DNA of 10,762 bases from an uncultured Bacilli bacterium (GTDB lineage Bacteria; Bacillota_I; Bacilli_A; RF39; UBA660). How positions within the stretch are numbered: position 1 is the stretch's first letter; every line of letters begins with the position of its first letter. The stretch lies in the NCBI GenBank assembly GCA_947593275.1, contig CANQDN010000039.1, positions 1 to 10,762 on the forward strand, written 5' to 3'. The notes below the pieces were generated by a model. The model was given only the letters and a program-made list of their open reading frames with translations. It had not been told where the DNA came from and searched no databases. Of the stretch, positions 1 through 6,263 are shown piece after piece. Both the position numbers and the translations under genes were made by a program.

Positions 1-113
1 AATTTGAAATTTCGTGTTTTTTCAGTATGTTTATAATACCACAAAAATTTATTCTTGACAAATCTTAGAATGTCATTAATAGAAAAGAAATAATAGTAAT
101 TCTAAAGTTTTAA

Positions 114-122
114 TGGTATAAT
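114..122 (+). promoter_or_regulatory. Extended -10 promoter of the xerD-like gene
   Basis: TATAAT (117-122) is preceded by TG one base earlier (114-115), giving a TGnTATAAT extended -10 box. No convincing -35 hexamer lies 17 bases upstream (TAGTAA at 94-99), which fits an extended -10 promoter. The expected transcription start is near 129, only about 13 bases before the preferred ATG at 142. A TTGACA at 55-60 is also present, but it has no good -10 partner. Confidence 0.55.
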
Positions 123-141
123 TTTATTTAGGATGACTAAT

Positions 142-1041
142 ATGAAAGATAAAGAAGAGATATATAACTTAAACCCAGAACTAAAAAAGTATGTAGAAGA
201 ATATTTAATCACAGAATATAATACTTCTAAAAATACCGTTTTGTCTTATAAATATGATTTATTTGGGTTAGTTCGGTTTTATAATTATCAGAATATTGTA
301 AATTTAAAAAAAGAAGATATTCAGGAATATTTAAGAGTAAAAACGGACGCTAGTAAAACTAAAGCTCATCATTTGACATCTATTAATAATTTTTATAAAT
401 ATTTAGCGGGCGAAAATATAATTAAAATTAATCCTTGTGAAAGTATTAAAATGCCTAAAATAGAGAAGAAATTACCTGTTTATTTAACTATAGAAGAAGT
501 AGATAAGTTGTTAGATATTAAGACAAATACGCCATATTTAAAAAGAAATAAAGCGATGCTGGAGTTGTTATATGCCAGTGGGATTAGAATTTCGGAGTTA
601 TGTAATTTAACTATGAGTAATTTATTTTTGAATGATGATTTAATTAAAGTTTTAGGAAAGGGGAGTAAAGAAAGGATAATTCCTATTAATAATAGCGCTA
701 AAGGGTATTTAATAGATTATTTAACTTATGGGAGACCATATCTTTTAGGGACTAAAGATTCAGAATATGTTTTTATAAGTTCTAGGCATACTAAAATAAC
801 TAGGCAAGCTTTTTTTAAGATATTAAAACAAATTTGTGATGAAAAACACATTGAAAAGAATATTAGTCCACATATTTTGAGACATTCTTTTGCAACTCAT
901 CTAATTAACAATGGAGCGGATTTAAGAATTGTTCAGGAACTTTTAGGACACAGCGATATTGCAACAACGCAGATTTATACACATTTAACTAATGAAAAAT
1001 TAAAAAAAGAGTATGAAAAACATCCTTTAATAGAAAAATAA
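142..1041 (+). CDS. xerD: Tyrosine recombinase of the XerC/XerD family
   Basis: Site-specific recombinase expected to resolve chromosome dimers at dif with a partner Xer protein, coordinated by FtsK. From the ATG at 142 it is 299 residues, close to the usual ~298. The N-terminal SAM-like core-binding domain covers about residues 10-100 and the catalytic domain about 115-290. All six catalytic residues are visible: R149 (SGIRISEL), K173 (GKGSKE), H244 and R247 (HILRH), H270 (GHSD) and Y279 (QIYTH). The last four carry the same numbers as E. coli XerD as I remember it, which mildly supports this start. An upstream in-frame ATG at 133 is possible, but AGGA at 130-133 is correctly spaced only for 142. 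XerD is more likely than XerC by overall look, though a single-Xer or phage-type integrase cannot be excluded. No dif-like site was seen nearby. Confidence 0.9.
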   Translation: MKDKEEIYNLNPELKKYVEEYLITEYNTSKNTVLSYKYDLFGLVRFYNYQNIVNLKKEDIQEYLRVKTDASKTKAHHLTSINNFYKYLAGENIIKINPCESIKMPKIEKKLPVYLTIEEVDKLLDIKTNTPYLKRNKAMLELLYASGIRISELCNLTMSNLFLNDDLIKVLGKGSKERIIPINNSAKGYLIDYLTYGRPYLLGTKDSEYVFISSRHTKITRQAFFKILKQICDEKHIEKNISPHILRHSFATHLINNGADLRIVQELLGHSDIATTQIYTHLTNEKLKKEYEKHPLIEK

Positions 1042-1044
1042 AGA

Positions 1045-1072
1045 AGCCATATTAAGTCATGGCTCCTTTTTT
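1045..1072. terminator. Bidirectional rho-independent terminator between xerD and the small RSN gene
   Basis: The 6-bp stem AGCCAT/ATGGCT (1045-1050 with 1059-1064) has an 8-base loop. It is followed on the plus strand by a T-run (1067-1072) just after the xerD stop. Read on the minus strand, the same hairpin is followed by TCTTTATTTTTC, so it can also end the convergent small gene. Confidence 0.65.
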
Positions 1073-1085
1073 GGTTAATTCTAAA

Positions 1086-1235
1086 TTAACGATTTTCTCT
1101 ATTAGATCTAGAACAACTTTCTTGTCTTGAACTTCTAGAACTTCTATTTTCGTTTCTAGAATTTCTTGAGTTTCTTGAACTTTCATTTCTAGAATTTTCG
1201 TTTCTAGAATTATTTTTATTATTTTGGCTTTTCAT
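1086..1235 (-). CDS. 49-residue Arg/Ser/Asn-repeat small protein, hypothetical
   Basis: I do not recognise this gene. It is an intact 49-codon frame starting at ATG 1235. A strong SD, GGGAGGT (1244-1250), lies 8 bases upstream, and the gene stops with TAA at 1086. Of its 49 residues, 14 are Ser, 13 Asn and 11 Arg, with eight Ser-Arg dipeptides, five Glu and one Cys (C41). It has no hydrophobic stretch, so it should be soluble, very basic and disordered, perhaps nucleic-acid binding; that role is inference. The DNA contains an exact 18-base direct repeat (1146-1163 and 1194-1211, 48 bases or 16 codons apart), which suggests growth by in-frame duplication. It shares a hairpin terminator with xerD and diverges from htpG. 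A CATAAT -10 candidate sits at 1257-1262. The SD, intact frame and terminator argue for a real gene. Confidence 0.7.
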   Translation of the reverse strand: MKSQNNKNNSRNENSRNESSRNSRNSRNENRSSRSSRQESCSRSNRENR

Positions 1236-1319
1236 TCTCTTTTACCTCCCACTATTATTATGGATATAAATATAAATATTAAACTTTAAATAAATGGTAA
1301 TTATTAGAAGTTTTAAAAA

Positions 1320-1347
1320 TTAGCACTTAAACATTGACAAGTGCTAA
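1320..1347. promoter_or_regulatory. CIRCE-like HrcA operator 1 (10-base spacer)
   Basis: The inverted repeat TTAGCACTT (1320-1328) / AAGTGCTAA (1339-1347) matches the CIRCE consensus TTAGCACTC-N9-GAGTGCTAA at all but the innermost base of each arm. The spacer is 10 bases rather than the canonical 9. The right arm and spacer overlap the htpG -35 box, so bound repressor would block RNA polymerase. Confidence 0.8.
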
Positions 1348-1363
1348 TAAGTGGGTTTATAAT
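1334..1363 (+). promoter_or_regulatory. Sigma-A type promoter of htpG
   Basis: A perfect TTGACA (1334-1339) and a perfect TATAAT (1358-1363) are separated by 18 bases. The expected start is near 1370, at the left edge of the second CIRCE element. The -35 box lies inside the first CIRCE element. Confidence 0.85.
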
Positions 1364-1367
1364 TTAA

Positions 1368-1394
1368 TTAGCATTTATATTAAATGAGTGCTAA
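1368..1394. promoter_or_regulatory. CIRCE HrcA operator 2 (canonical 9-base spacer)
   Basis: TTAGCATTT (1368-1376), a 9-base spacer and GAGTGCTAA (1386-1394) form the exact 27-bp CIRCE architecture. The right arm is perfect and the left arm differs at two positions. The element occupies the predicted first transcribed bases and touches the htpG SD (AAAGGAG, 1394-1400). HrcA binding at such sites represses chaperone genes until heat or unfolded protein titrates GroEL; that is known for the family and inferred here. Confidence 0.85.
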
Positions 1395-1407
1395 AAGGAG
1401 ATAAGAT

Positions 1408-3270
1408 ATGAAAAAAGAATTTAAAACAGAATCTAAAAGATTAATGGAGCTTATGATTAATTCGATTTATACTAATAAAGAGATATTTTTAAGAGAGATA
1501 ATATCAAATGCTTCAGATGCCATTGATAAACTTCATTATAAATCTTTAACAGATAAAAAAATTAAAGTTAAAAAAGATGAGTTTAATATTTTTATTGATA
1601 TTAATAAAGATAAAAGAACTTTAACTATTAGAGATAATGGTATTGGGATGACGAAAGAAGAATTAGAAACTAATTTAGGGACAATTGCTAAGAGTGGTTC
1701 TTTAGATTTTAAAACAGAAAATAAAAAGAAAGAGAATATTGATATAATTGGTCAGTTTGGGGTTGGTTTTTATTCAGCTTTTATGGTTGCGAGTAAAGTA
1801 ACGGTGATATCTAAAGCTTTTGATAGTAATGCTGCTTATTCTTGGGAGTCTAGTGGGGTAGAGGGCTATACTATTAAAGAAAGTGAAAAAGAAACTAATG
1901 GAACTGATGTTATTTTAACTATTAAAGAAGGAGAAGAATATGATAAATATTTGGATCAATATGAGATAAGAAGTTTAGTTAAAAAGTATTCAGATTATAT
2001 AACTTATCCGATTAAAATGGAAGTTACTAAAAGAAGAGCTAAATCAGAAAAAGATAGTGAAATGGAAGAATATACCGAAGTAGAGGTTATTAATAGTTTA
2101 ACGCCACTTTGGAGGAGAAATAAAAAGGATATTAAAGATGAAGATTATGATACTTTTTATTCTGATAAATTCTTTGATTATGAAAAACCTTTAGTTCATC
2201 TTCATAATTCTATTGAAGGAACAATAGAGTATAATTCTTTAATATATATTCCAACTCATGCAGCTTATGATTATTATTCGAAAGATTATGAAAAAGGATT
2301 ACAATTATATTCTAATGGCGTATTAATCATGGAAAAATGTGCAGATTTAGTTCCTGATTATTTTAGCTTTATTAAAGGTGTGGTTGATTCTCCCGATTTA
2401 TCTTTAAATATATCTCGGGAAATATTACAACAAAATAGAGTTTTAAAGACCATTGCGACTAATATTGAAAAACACGTTAAAACTGCTTTACTAGACATGC
2501 AAAAAAACAATTTTTCCGATTATTTGAAATTTTGGGATGCTTTTGGCTTACAAATTAAAGCAGGTATTTATAATGATTATGGAATGAATAAAGATAAATT
2601 ACAAGACCTTTTATTGTTCTATTCTTCAAAAGAAAAGAAATTAATTACTTTAGAAGAATATGCAAATAGAAATAAAGATGAAAAAGAAATATATTATGCT
2701 TGTGGAGATTCTGTTGAACAGATTGCTTTATTACCTCAAGTTGAAGCGGTAACTAGTAAAGATAAAGAAGTATTATATTGTCCTAATTATTTAGATGAGT
2801 TTGTTTTGAAAGTTTTAAATAAATATGCTGATAAAGAATTTAAGAATGTTTGTTCGGATGCGATTGATTTAGAGACGACTGAAGAAAAAGAAGAATTAAA
2901 AAAGCATAATGAAGAAGCTAAAGATATGCTTATGTTTATTAAAGATGCGATAGGTGTTAAAGATGTTAAATTTACGAATAAATTAAAGAATCATCCGGTA
3001 TGTTTGACTTCTAGTGGGAATATAAGTGTTGATATGGAAAAAGTGATGAACGCTATGCCTACTAATGAGAATATTAATGCCGAAAAGATATTAGAAATAA
3101 ATGAAGCCCATCCGATTGCAGATAAGCTTAAAGATTTATATAAGAATGATAAAGAAGTATTAAAAGAGTATAGTAAAGTTTTATATGCTAGTGCAAGACT
3201 TATATCGGGGCTTACTATTGATAATCCAACAGAAATAACAAATTTAATATGTGATTTAATAGCTAAATAG
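1408..3270 (+). CDS. htpG: HtpG, bacterial Hsp90 chaperone
   Basis: ATP-dependent cytosolic dimeric chaperone of the Hsp90 family. At 620 residues it is near full length (E. coli 624). The N-terminal GHKL ATPase domain (about 1-210) shows the catalytic/Mg-binding motif with E30, N34 and D37, the nucleotide-binding DNGIGM with D76, and the glycine-rich lid end GQFGVGFYS (115-123). The middle domain carries SLTPLWRR and the conserved LNISREILQQ segment whose Arg senses ATP. A shorter C-terminal dimerisation domain follows, as usual for bacterial forms without the eukaryotic MEEVD tail. AAAGGAG lies 7 bases before ATG 1408. Two CIRCE operators and a consensus promoter precede it, implying heat-shock control by HrcA. 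A terminator begins at its stop codon. The minus-strand frame inside its 3' end is a shadow. Confidence 0.97.
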   Translation: MKKEFKTESKRLMELMINSIYTNKEIFLREIISNASDAIDKLHYKSLTDKKIKVKKDEFNIFIDINKDKRTLTIRDNGIGMTKEELETNLGTIAKSGSLDFKTENKKKENIDIIGQFGVGFYSAFMVASKVTVISKAFDSNAAYSWESSGVEGYTIKESEKETNGTDVILTIKEGEEYDKYLDQYEIRSLVKKYSDYITYPIKMEVTKRRAKSEKDSEMEEYTEVEVINSLTPLWRRNKKDIKDEDYDTFYSDKFFDYEKPLVHLHNSIEGTIEYNSLIYIPTHAAYDYYSKDYEKGLQLYSNGVLIMEKCADLVPDYFSFIKGVVDSPDLSLNISREILQQNRVLKTIATNIEKHVKTALLDMQKNNFSDYLKFWDAFGLQIKAGIYNDYGMNKDKLQDLLLFYSSKEKKLITLEEYANRNKDEKEIYYACGDSVEQIALLPQVEAVTSKDKEVLYCPNYLDEFVLKVLNKYADKEFKNVCSDAIDLETTEEKEELKKHNEEAKDMLMFIKDAIGVKDVKFTNKLKNHPVCLTSSGNISVDMEKVMNAMPTNENINAEKILEINEAHPIADKLKDLYKNDKEVLKEYSKVLYASARLISGLTIDNPTEITNLICDLIAK

Positions 3271-3293
3271 TGGTACTTAGTATCACTTTTTTT
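3270..3293 (+). terminator. Rho-independent terminator of htpG
   Basis: A 7-bp stem GTGGTAC/GTATCAC (3270-3276 with 3280-3286, one G-T pair) has a TTA loop and is followed by seven T (3287-3293). The stem starts at the last base of the htpG TAG stop codon. Confidence 0.75.
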
Positions 3294-3316
3294 AATTATT
3301 AGATTAGATATAAGCA

Positions 3317-3322
3317 TATAAT
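3317..3322 (+). promoter_or_regulatory. -10 box candidate for the ZIP gene
   Basis: A perfect TATAAT lies between the htpG terminator and the ZIP start. No good -35 is seen 17 bases upstream. The predicted start near 3329 would fall inside the GGTGA SD (3328-3332), so either the leader is extremely short or some transcription comes from htpG read-through. Confidence 0.45.
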
Positions 3323-3338
3323 TTAGTGGTGAAATTGT

Positions 3339-4091
3339 ATGCAAATAATTGGGGCTTTAATTGTTTCGACTATCGCAGGTCTTTCTACTGTTTTAGGAGG
3401 GCTAGTTATTTTCTTTAAATTTAGAAAAGAAAATATAAATAGATTTATTACCTTTTCGCTTGCTTTTTCGCTTGCTATAATGATTGGTATAAGTATCACT
3501 GATTTAATACCGGAGGCTACTTTTATTCTTTTAAAAACTTTAGGAATTAAAAGGGGAGTGGTCTATTCTTTTATTGCATTTATAATTGGGATAGTTTTAA
3601 TTAAATATTTAAATAAGTTAATGGCTAAAAAGGAAATTAAGAGTGATTTATATAAGCTTGGAATATTAAATATGATTGCACTTATGCTCCATAATTTTCC
3701 GGAGGGTATTGCGACATTTATGAGTTCTTATAAAGATATTAATTTAGGAATTAAACTTGCGGTTGCGATTGCTTTTCATAATATTCCGGAAGGAATTAGT
3801 ATTGCTGTTCCTATTTATTACTCTACTATGTCTAAAAGAAAGGCGATGACAACTACTTTTTTATCTGGGATTGCAGAACCTTTAGGAGCTATTATAGCCT
3901 ATATTTTTCTTTCTAAATATATTAATGATACTCTAATTAGTATGGTCTTATTATTAGTTGGAGGAATCATGATAACTTTAGCAATTGAAGTAATATTTCC
4001 TAAAGCTAAAGAATATAATTGTAATTTATTTTTAAAAATAGGAATAACTGTAGGTTTTATTTTAATTCTAATTAACTATATAGCCTTTTAA
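3339..4091 (+). CDS. ZIP-family divalent metal transporter (ZupT/GufA-like)
   Basis: Inner-membrane transporter expected to import Zn2+ and perhaps Fe2+ or Mn2+. The 250 residues form about eight membrane segments (roughly 1-26, 36-56, 74-91, 105-128, 136-160, 168-191, 198-218 and 230-249). The metal-site motifs of the family are both visible: HNFPEG (118-123) in segment 4 and HNIPEG (147-152) in segment 5, followed by AEPLG (179-183) in segment 6. A second acidic site near TDLIPEA (54-60) also fits ZIP proteins. The loop between segments 3 and 4 is short and lacks the His-rich tract of many ZIPs. ATG 3339 has GGTGA 6 bases upstream. It stands alone after htpG. Metal specificity cannot be read from the sequence, so no gene symbol is given. 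Confidence 0.93.
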   Translation: MQIIGALIVSTIAGLSTVLGGLVIFFKFRKENINRFITFSLAFSLAIMIGISITDLIPEATFILLKTLGIKRGVVYSFIAFIIGIVLIKYLNKLMAKKEIKSDLYKLGILNMIALMLHNFPEGIATFMSSYKDINLGIKLAVAIAFHNIPEGISIAVPIYYSTMSKRKAMTTTFLSGIAEPLGAIIAYIFLSKYINDTLISMVLLLVGGIMITLAIEVIFPKAKEYNCNLFLKIGITVGFILILINYIAF

Positions 4092-4561
4092 TAAAGGGAA
4101 GGGTAGTGTAATTAAAAACTTAAATATTAATAGAGTATAAGTGCTCGTTTTTAAAAATCTAATTTTTATTTCTTATTTATTAATTAAATTAAATGATAGT
4201 GTAACTATAAGTTATTTGACAGTTATTGATTATCTTATTATTAAATTATTTTTTCAATAATGAAGTTAACATAATATATATTTTGCGAAGTTGAATAAGA
4301 TGACCAAAATAAGTAATTTTCTTGGGAATATACAAATAAATTATAGAGTTAAATATCGAAATATATACATATAAAGAACTAAAACTTAATACGTATGTAA
4401 AATTTAAAAAAAATTTTTCCTAATAAAAAATTAAAAAGTTTCTTATAACCTTATTATTAATTTAAATAAGGTTAAACGCGCGTATATATCTTTATTTATA
4501 TATAAAATAAGGTTATATAAAGAGGGGTTTTGAAAATAAAAAAAGGGGCTTTTTCAAGCCT
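4092..4561. other. 470-base AT-rich gene-free stretch between convergent genes
   Basis: No credible protein frame was found: the longest ATG frame I see is 24 codons (4300-4374), without an SD. The stretch holds a weak hairpin at 4133-4152 (GAGTA/TGCTC then T5) that may end the ZIP transcript. A TTGACA (4216-4221) lies 17 bases before TATTAA (4239-4244), a possible plus-strand promoter. Near the right end are the repeat cluster at 4444-4517 and the minus-strand terminator at 4538-4563. It could encode a small RNA of about 250-300 bases, or be degraded DNA; the sequence alone does not decide. Confidence 0.5.
4444..4517. repeat. Three-copy inverted-repeat cluster with mutually exclusive hairpins
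   Basis: AACCTTATT (4447-4455) is followed after exactly 9 bases by its complement AATAAGGTT (4465-4473), and again at 4506-4514. The left arm pairs over 9 bp with the near copy or over 12 bp (4444-4455 with 4506-4517) with the far copy, so the two hairpins exclude one another. Between the two right arms lies ACGCGCGT (4476-4483), a self-complementary GC island in otherwise almost pure A/T. It continues as alternating purine-pyrimidine to 4489. Confidence 0.65.
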
Positions 4562-4563
4562 TT
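4538..4563 (-). terminator. Rho-independent terminator of the HTH/Cys-protein operon
   Basis: On the minus strand the stem AAGGCTT/AAGCCcc (core 4556-4560 with 4547-4551, extended by G-T pairs) has a GAAA-type loop. It is followed by seven T (plus-strand A-run 4538-4544). The stem overlaps the stop codon of the preceding gene. The plus-strand reading also has a T-rich tail (4561-4569) and may stop opposing transcripts. Confidence 0.75.
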
Positions 4564-5383
4564 ATTTTTCTAAACTTTGATACCAGTAATAATCTTTATT
4601 ATTTTCTGTTTTAAAAGTATGTTTATACATTTTACCATATTTTTTAATAAAATCTGTTTTATCTTCATCACTCAGATTAATAAAACTCTTATCTAACTTT
4701 TCTAAAGCCGCACTACACTCATTATCAAGTGAATCATTGCCATTCGTTAAATAACACTTACTATCTGACACTCTTAGATAATAATCTGTAATAACTATAT
4801 CATCATTTAAACTTTTAGAAGCTTTAGCAATTAATCTATATACTTCGGAGTCTTTAGCAAGTGAAAAGGTGAATGTTTCGGCCTTTCCACAATAATAGCT
4901 ATCCCCTTCTAAGTAACAAGCTTCATCATAAGTTATATAAAATTCGGAATAATCTTTAATATCACTACCATATAAGCCTTTAAAAGCTTCATTTAACTTA
5001 TTTTTATCTATTACTTTATAGCTACATTCTTTTTCATCATCTTTGGCGGTTAAAGTAACACTATCCCCTATCTTACATATTTTGGTATCACTGGCATTTT
5101 TTCCCGTAACTTTTTCTGTTTCTTCTTTTACATCTTTACTATCTACCTTATAATAAGCCATACATAATAAATTACTATTATCTAAACTATCTTTAGTTTC
5201 TTTAGAACCACTATAGGCATTTAATCCTCCACAGTGATAAATATCGGCTTCTCCTAAATAAGTATATAGATCTTTTATAAGTTTGCTATTTACATCTAAA
5301 GCTTTATCGCCAGTTAAAATAACTAGTATTAAAATAATCACTAAAACTCCAATTACTCCAATAGTTAATACCTTTTTTTTCAT
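4562..5383 (-). CDS. Membrane-anchored extracytoplasmic protein with eight cysteines, hypothetical
   Basis: I do not recognise this 273-residue protein. It starts MKKK, has one hydrophobic helix (about 5-24) and then a hydrophilic domain. This suggests an uncleaved N-terminal anchor with the rest outside the membrane. It is not a lipoprotein, because no Cys follows the helix. The outer domain has eight Cys (51, 74, 103, 120, 156, 165, 210, 223), an even number that would allow four disulfides; the CYLEGDSYYCG segment (156-166) looks like one closed loop. It is rich in Lys, Asp and Tyr. The SD AGGGGGAA lies just before ATG 5383, and only 11 bases separate it from the stop of the HTH gene, so the two are co-transcribed. 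It ends in its own terminator. Ligand sensing or envelope stress signalling are possible roles, but that is speculation. Confidence 0.85.
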   Translation of the reverse strand: MKKKVLTIGVIGVLVIILILVILTGDKALDVNSKLIKDLYTYLGEADIYHCGGLNAYSGSKETKDSLDNSNLLCMAYYKVDSKDVKEETEKVTGKNASDTKICKIGDSVTLTAKDDEKECSYKVIDKNKLNEAFKGLYGSDIKDYSEFYITYDEACYLEGDSYYCGKAETFTFSLAKDSEVYRLIAKASKSLNDDIVITDYYLRVSDSKCYLTNGNDSLDNECSAALEKLDKSFINLSDEDKTDFIKKYGKMYKHTFKTENNKDYYWYQSLEK

Positions 5384-5394
5384 AAAACTTCCCC

Positions 5395-6171
5395 CTACAC
5401 TTTACGTGATTGAATCTCTGCAATTTTTTCAAATACTTCGGCCGCATTGGCTTCATTAATTTGATTATAACCAAGCTCTCTTAAAGCTTGAATTTTAATA
5501 GTATTAAGTTGTTGAGTTCGACTTAATTTTTCTTCATTTTTTTGTTCTATTTCTTGAACAAATCTTTTATGACTCTCTTGTAATTTACTCTTACTTGCTC
5601 CCCCATTGTTATATAATGTTAAAGCAGAATATAAAATACCTTCAAAGATAAACTGATGATCTTCATCAAAAGCAAATTCATCAGGCTTAATAAATCCAGT
5701 GGTTTTAGACATATAGCCTAAAATATACTTTATTTCAGGAACATTATCCATTGATTGAAGCATATGATATAAATAAGTTATCGCATTTTTATTTTCTTCT
5801 TTTTTATTTTCGTCTAATAATTTTTCTTTTAAAATATATGTTATATCGGCGATAAGAGTTTGTTCATCTCTTTCTAGTCCTTTCATATCAAAATAGTTAT
5901 CCAAATCACTAGAACTCTTAACTCCTAAATTAAGCCTATTTTCAACTGCCATTAAGTAATCAGTAGTAATTTTAATACTCTTAATAGTTTTTTCTTCTCC
6001 ATCTTCAATATCTAATAATTTTAATAATAATATTTTCTTTTCTTTAGGCCATTTATTAATATCTTCTAATTCTAAATAATTATAAACCATCTGTCTAGAA
6101 ACATTTAAATATTTGGCTAATCTTACTTTAGATATTCCCAATTCTTGTAACAATTCGTTTAAACTATTCAT
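5395..6171 (-). CDS. XRE-type helix-turn-helix protein with unrecognised C-terminal domain
   Basis: Likely DNA-binding regulator of 258 residues. Residues 13-34 (starting ISKVRLAKYLNVSRQ) form a Cro/C1-type helix-turn-helix, within an N-terminal domain of about 55 residues. The remaining 200 residues appear mainly alpha-helical, charged and without membrane segments. I do not recognise their family; they could bind a ligand or a partner. ATG 6171 has GGAG (6178-6181) 6 bases upstream. It is the first gene of a two-gene operon with the cysteine-rich anchored protein 11 bases downstream, so it may regulate or work with that protein. Its consensus promoter carries a perfect palindrome over the -35 box, which may be its own operator; autoregulation is inference. 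Stop codon TAG. Confidence 0.8.
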   Translation of the reverse strand: MNSLNELLQELGISKVRLAKYLNVSRQMVYNYLELEDINKWPKEKKILLLKLLDIEDGEEKTIKSIKITTDYLMAVENRLNLGVKSSSDLDNYFDMKGLERDEQTLIADITYILKEKLLDENKKEENKNAITYLYHMLQSMDNVPEIKYILGYMSKTTGFIKPDEFAFDEDHQFIFEGILYSALTLYNNGGASKSKLQESHKRFVQEIEQKNEEKLSRTQQLNTIKIQALRELGYNQINEANAAEVFEKIAEIQSRKV

Positions 6172-6201
6172 ATTCTTCTCCTTATTATTTTTTCTACTCT
6201 T

Positions 6202-6231
6202 ATTATAATGTACTTAACACTTACTTGTCAA
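6202..6231 (-). promoter_or_regulatory. Promoter of the HTH operon
   Basis: Minus strand: perfect TTGACA (6226-6231), 18-base spacer, perfect TATAAT (6202-6207). The predicted start is near 6195, giving a 24-base leader that includes the SD. Confidence 0.85.
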
Positions 6232-6233
6232 GT
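6223..6233. promoter_or_regulatory. Palindrome over the -35 box, candidate operator
   Basis: ACTTGTCAAGT is a perfect 5-1-5 palindrome covering the whole -35 hexamer of the HTH operon. A second, wider repeat, CACTT/AAGTG, overlaps it (6219-6223 with 6231-6235 on the plus strand read as CACTT and AAGTG). The XRE-type protein encoded downstream is the obvious candidate binder. Part of the symmetry comes from TTGACA itself. Confidence 0.4.
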
Positions 6234-6263
6234 GAATTGTTAATTAAATGTTTATTTTAAAAT

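Noticed and set aside
55..81. TTGACA at 55-60 as main xerD promoter
   Set aside because: The possible -10 sequences (TTAATA, TAATAG) are poor and at 15-16 base spacing. The TGGTATAAT near 114 is better placed.
1..113. Partial gene or other signal at the left edge
   Set aside because: No open frame with recognisable protein was seen on either strand. A TATAAT at 32-37 lacks a -35 at proper spacing, so nothing is claimed.
133..141. ATG at 133 as xerD start
   Set aside because: The only SD-like tract (AGGA 130-133) overlaps this codon and fits the ATG at 142. Numbering of the catalytic residues also agrees with 142.
142..1041. Xer-like recombinase as part of an integrated element
   Set aside because: Neighbours are housekeeping genes, and there are no att repeats, excisionase or phage genes. 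Length and residue spacing fit chromosomal XerD.
2991..3344. 117-codon minus-strand frame inside the 3' end of htpG
   Set aside because: It lies antisense to the conserved htpG reading frame, its protein looks like low-complexity antisense translation and it has no domain. It is a shadow.
4300..4374. 24-codon plus-strand frame in the gene-free stretch
   Set aside because: It has no SD, no recognisable composition or motif, and a length expected by chance.
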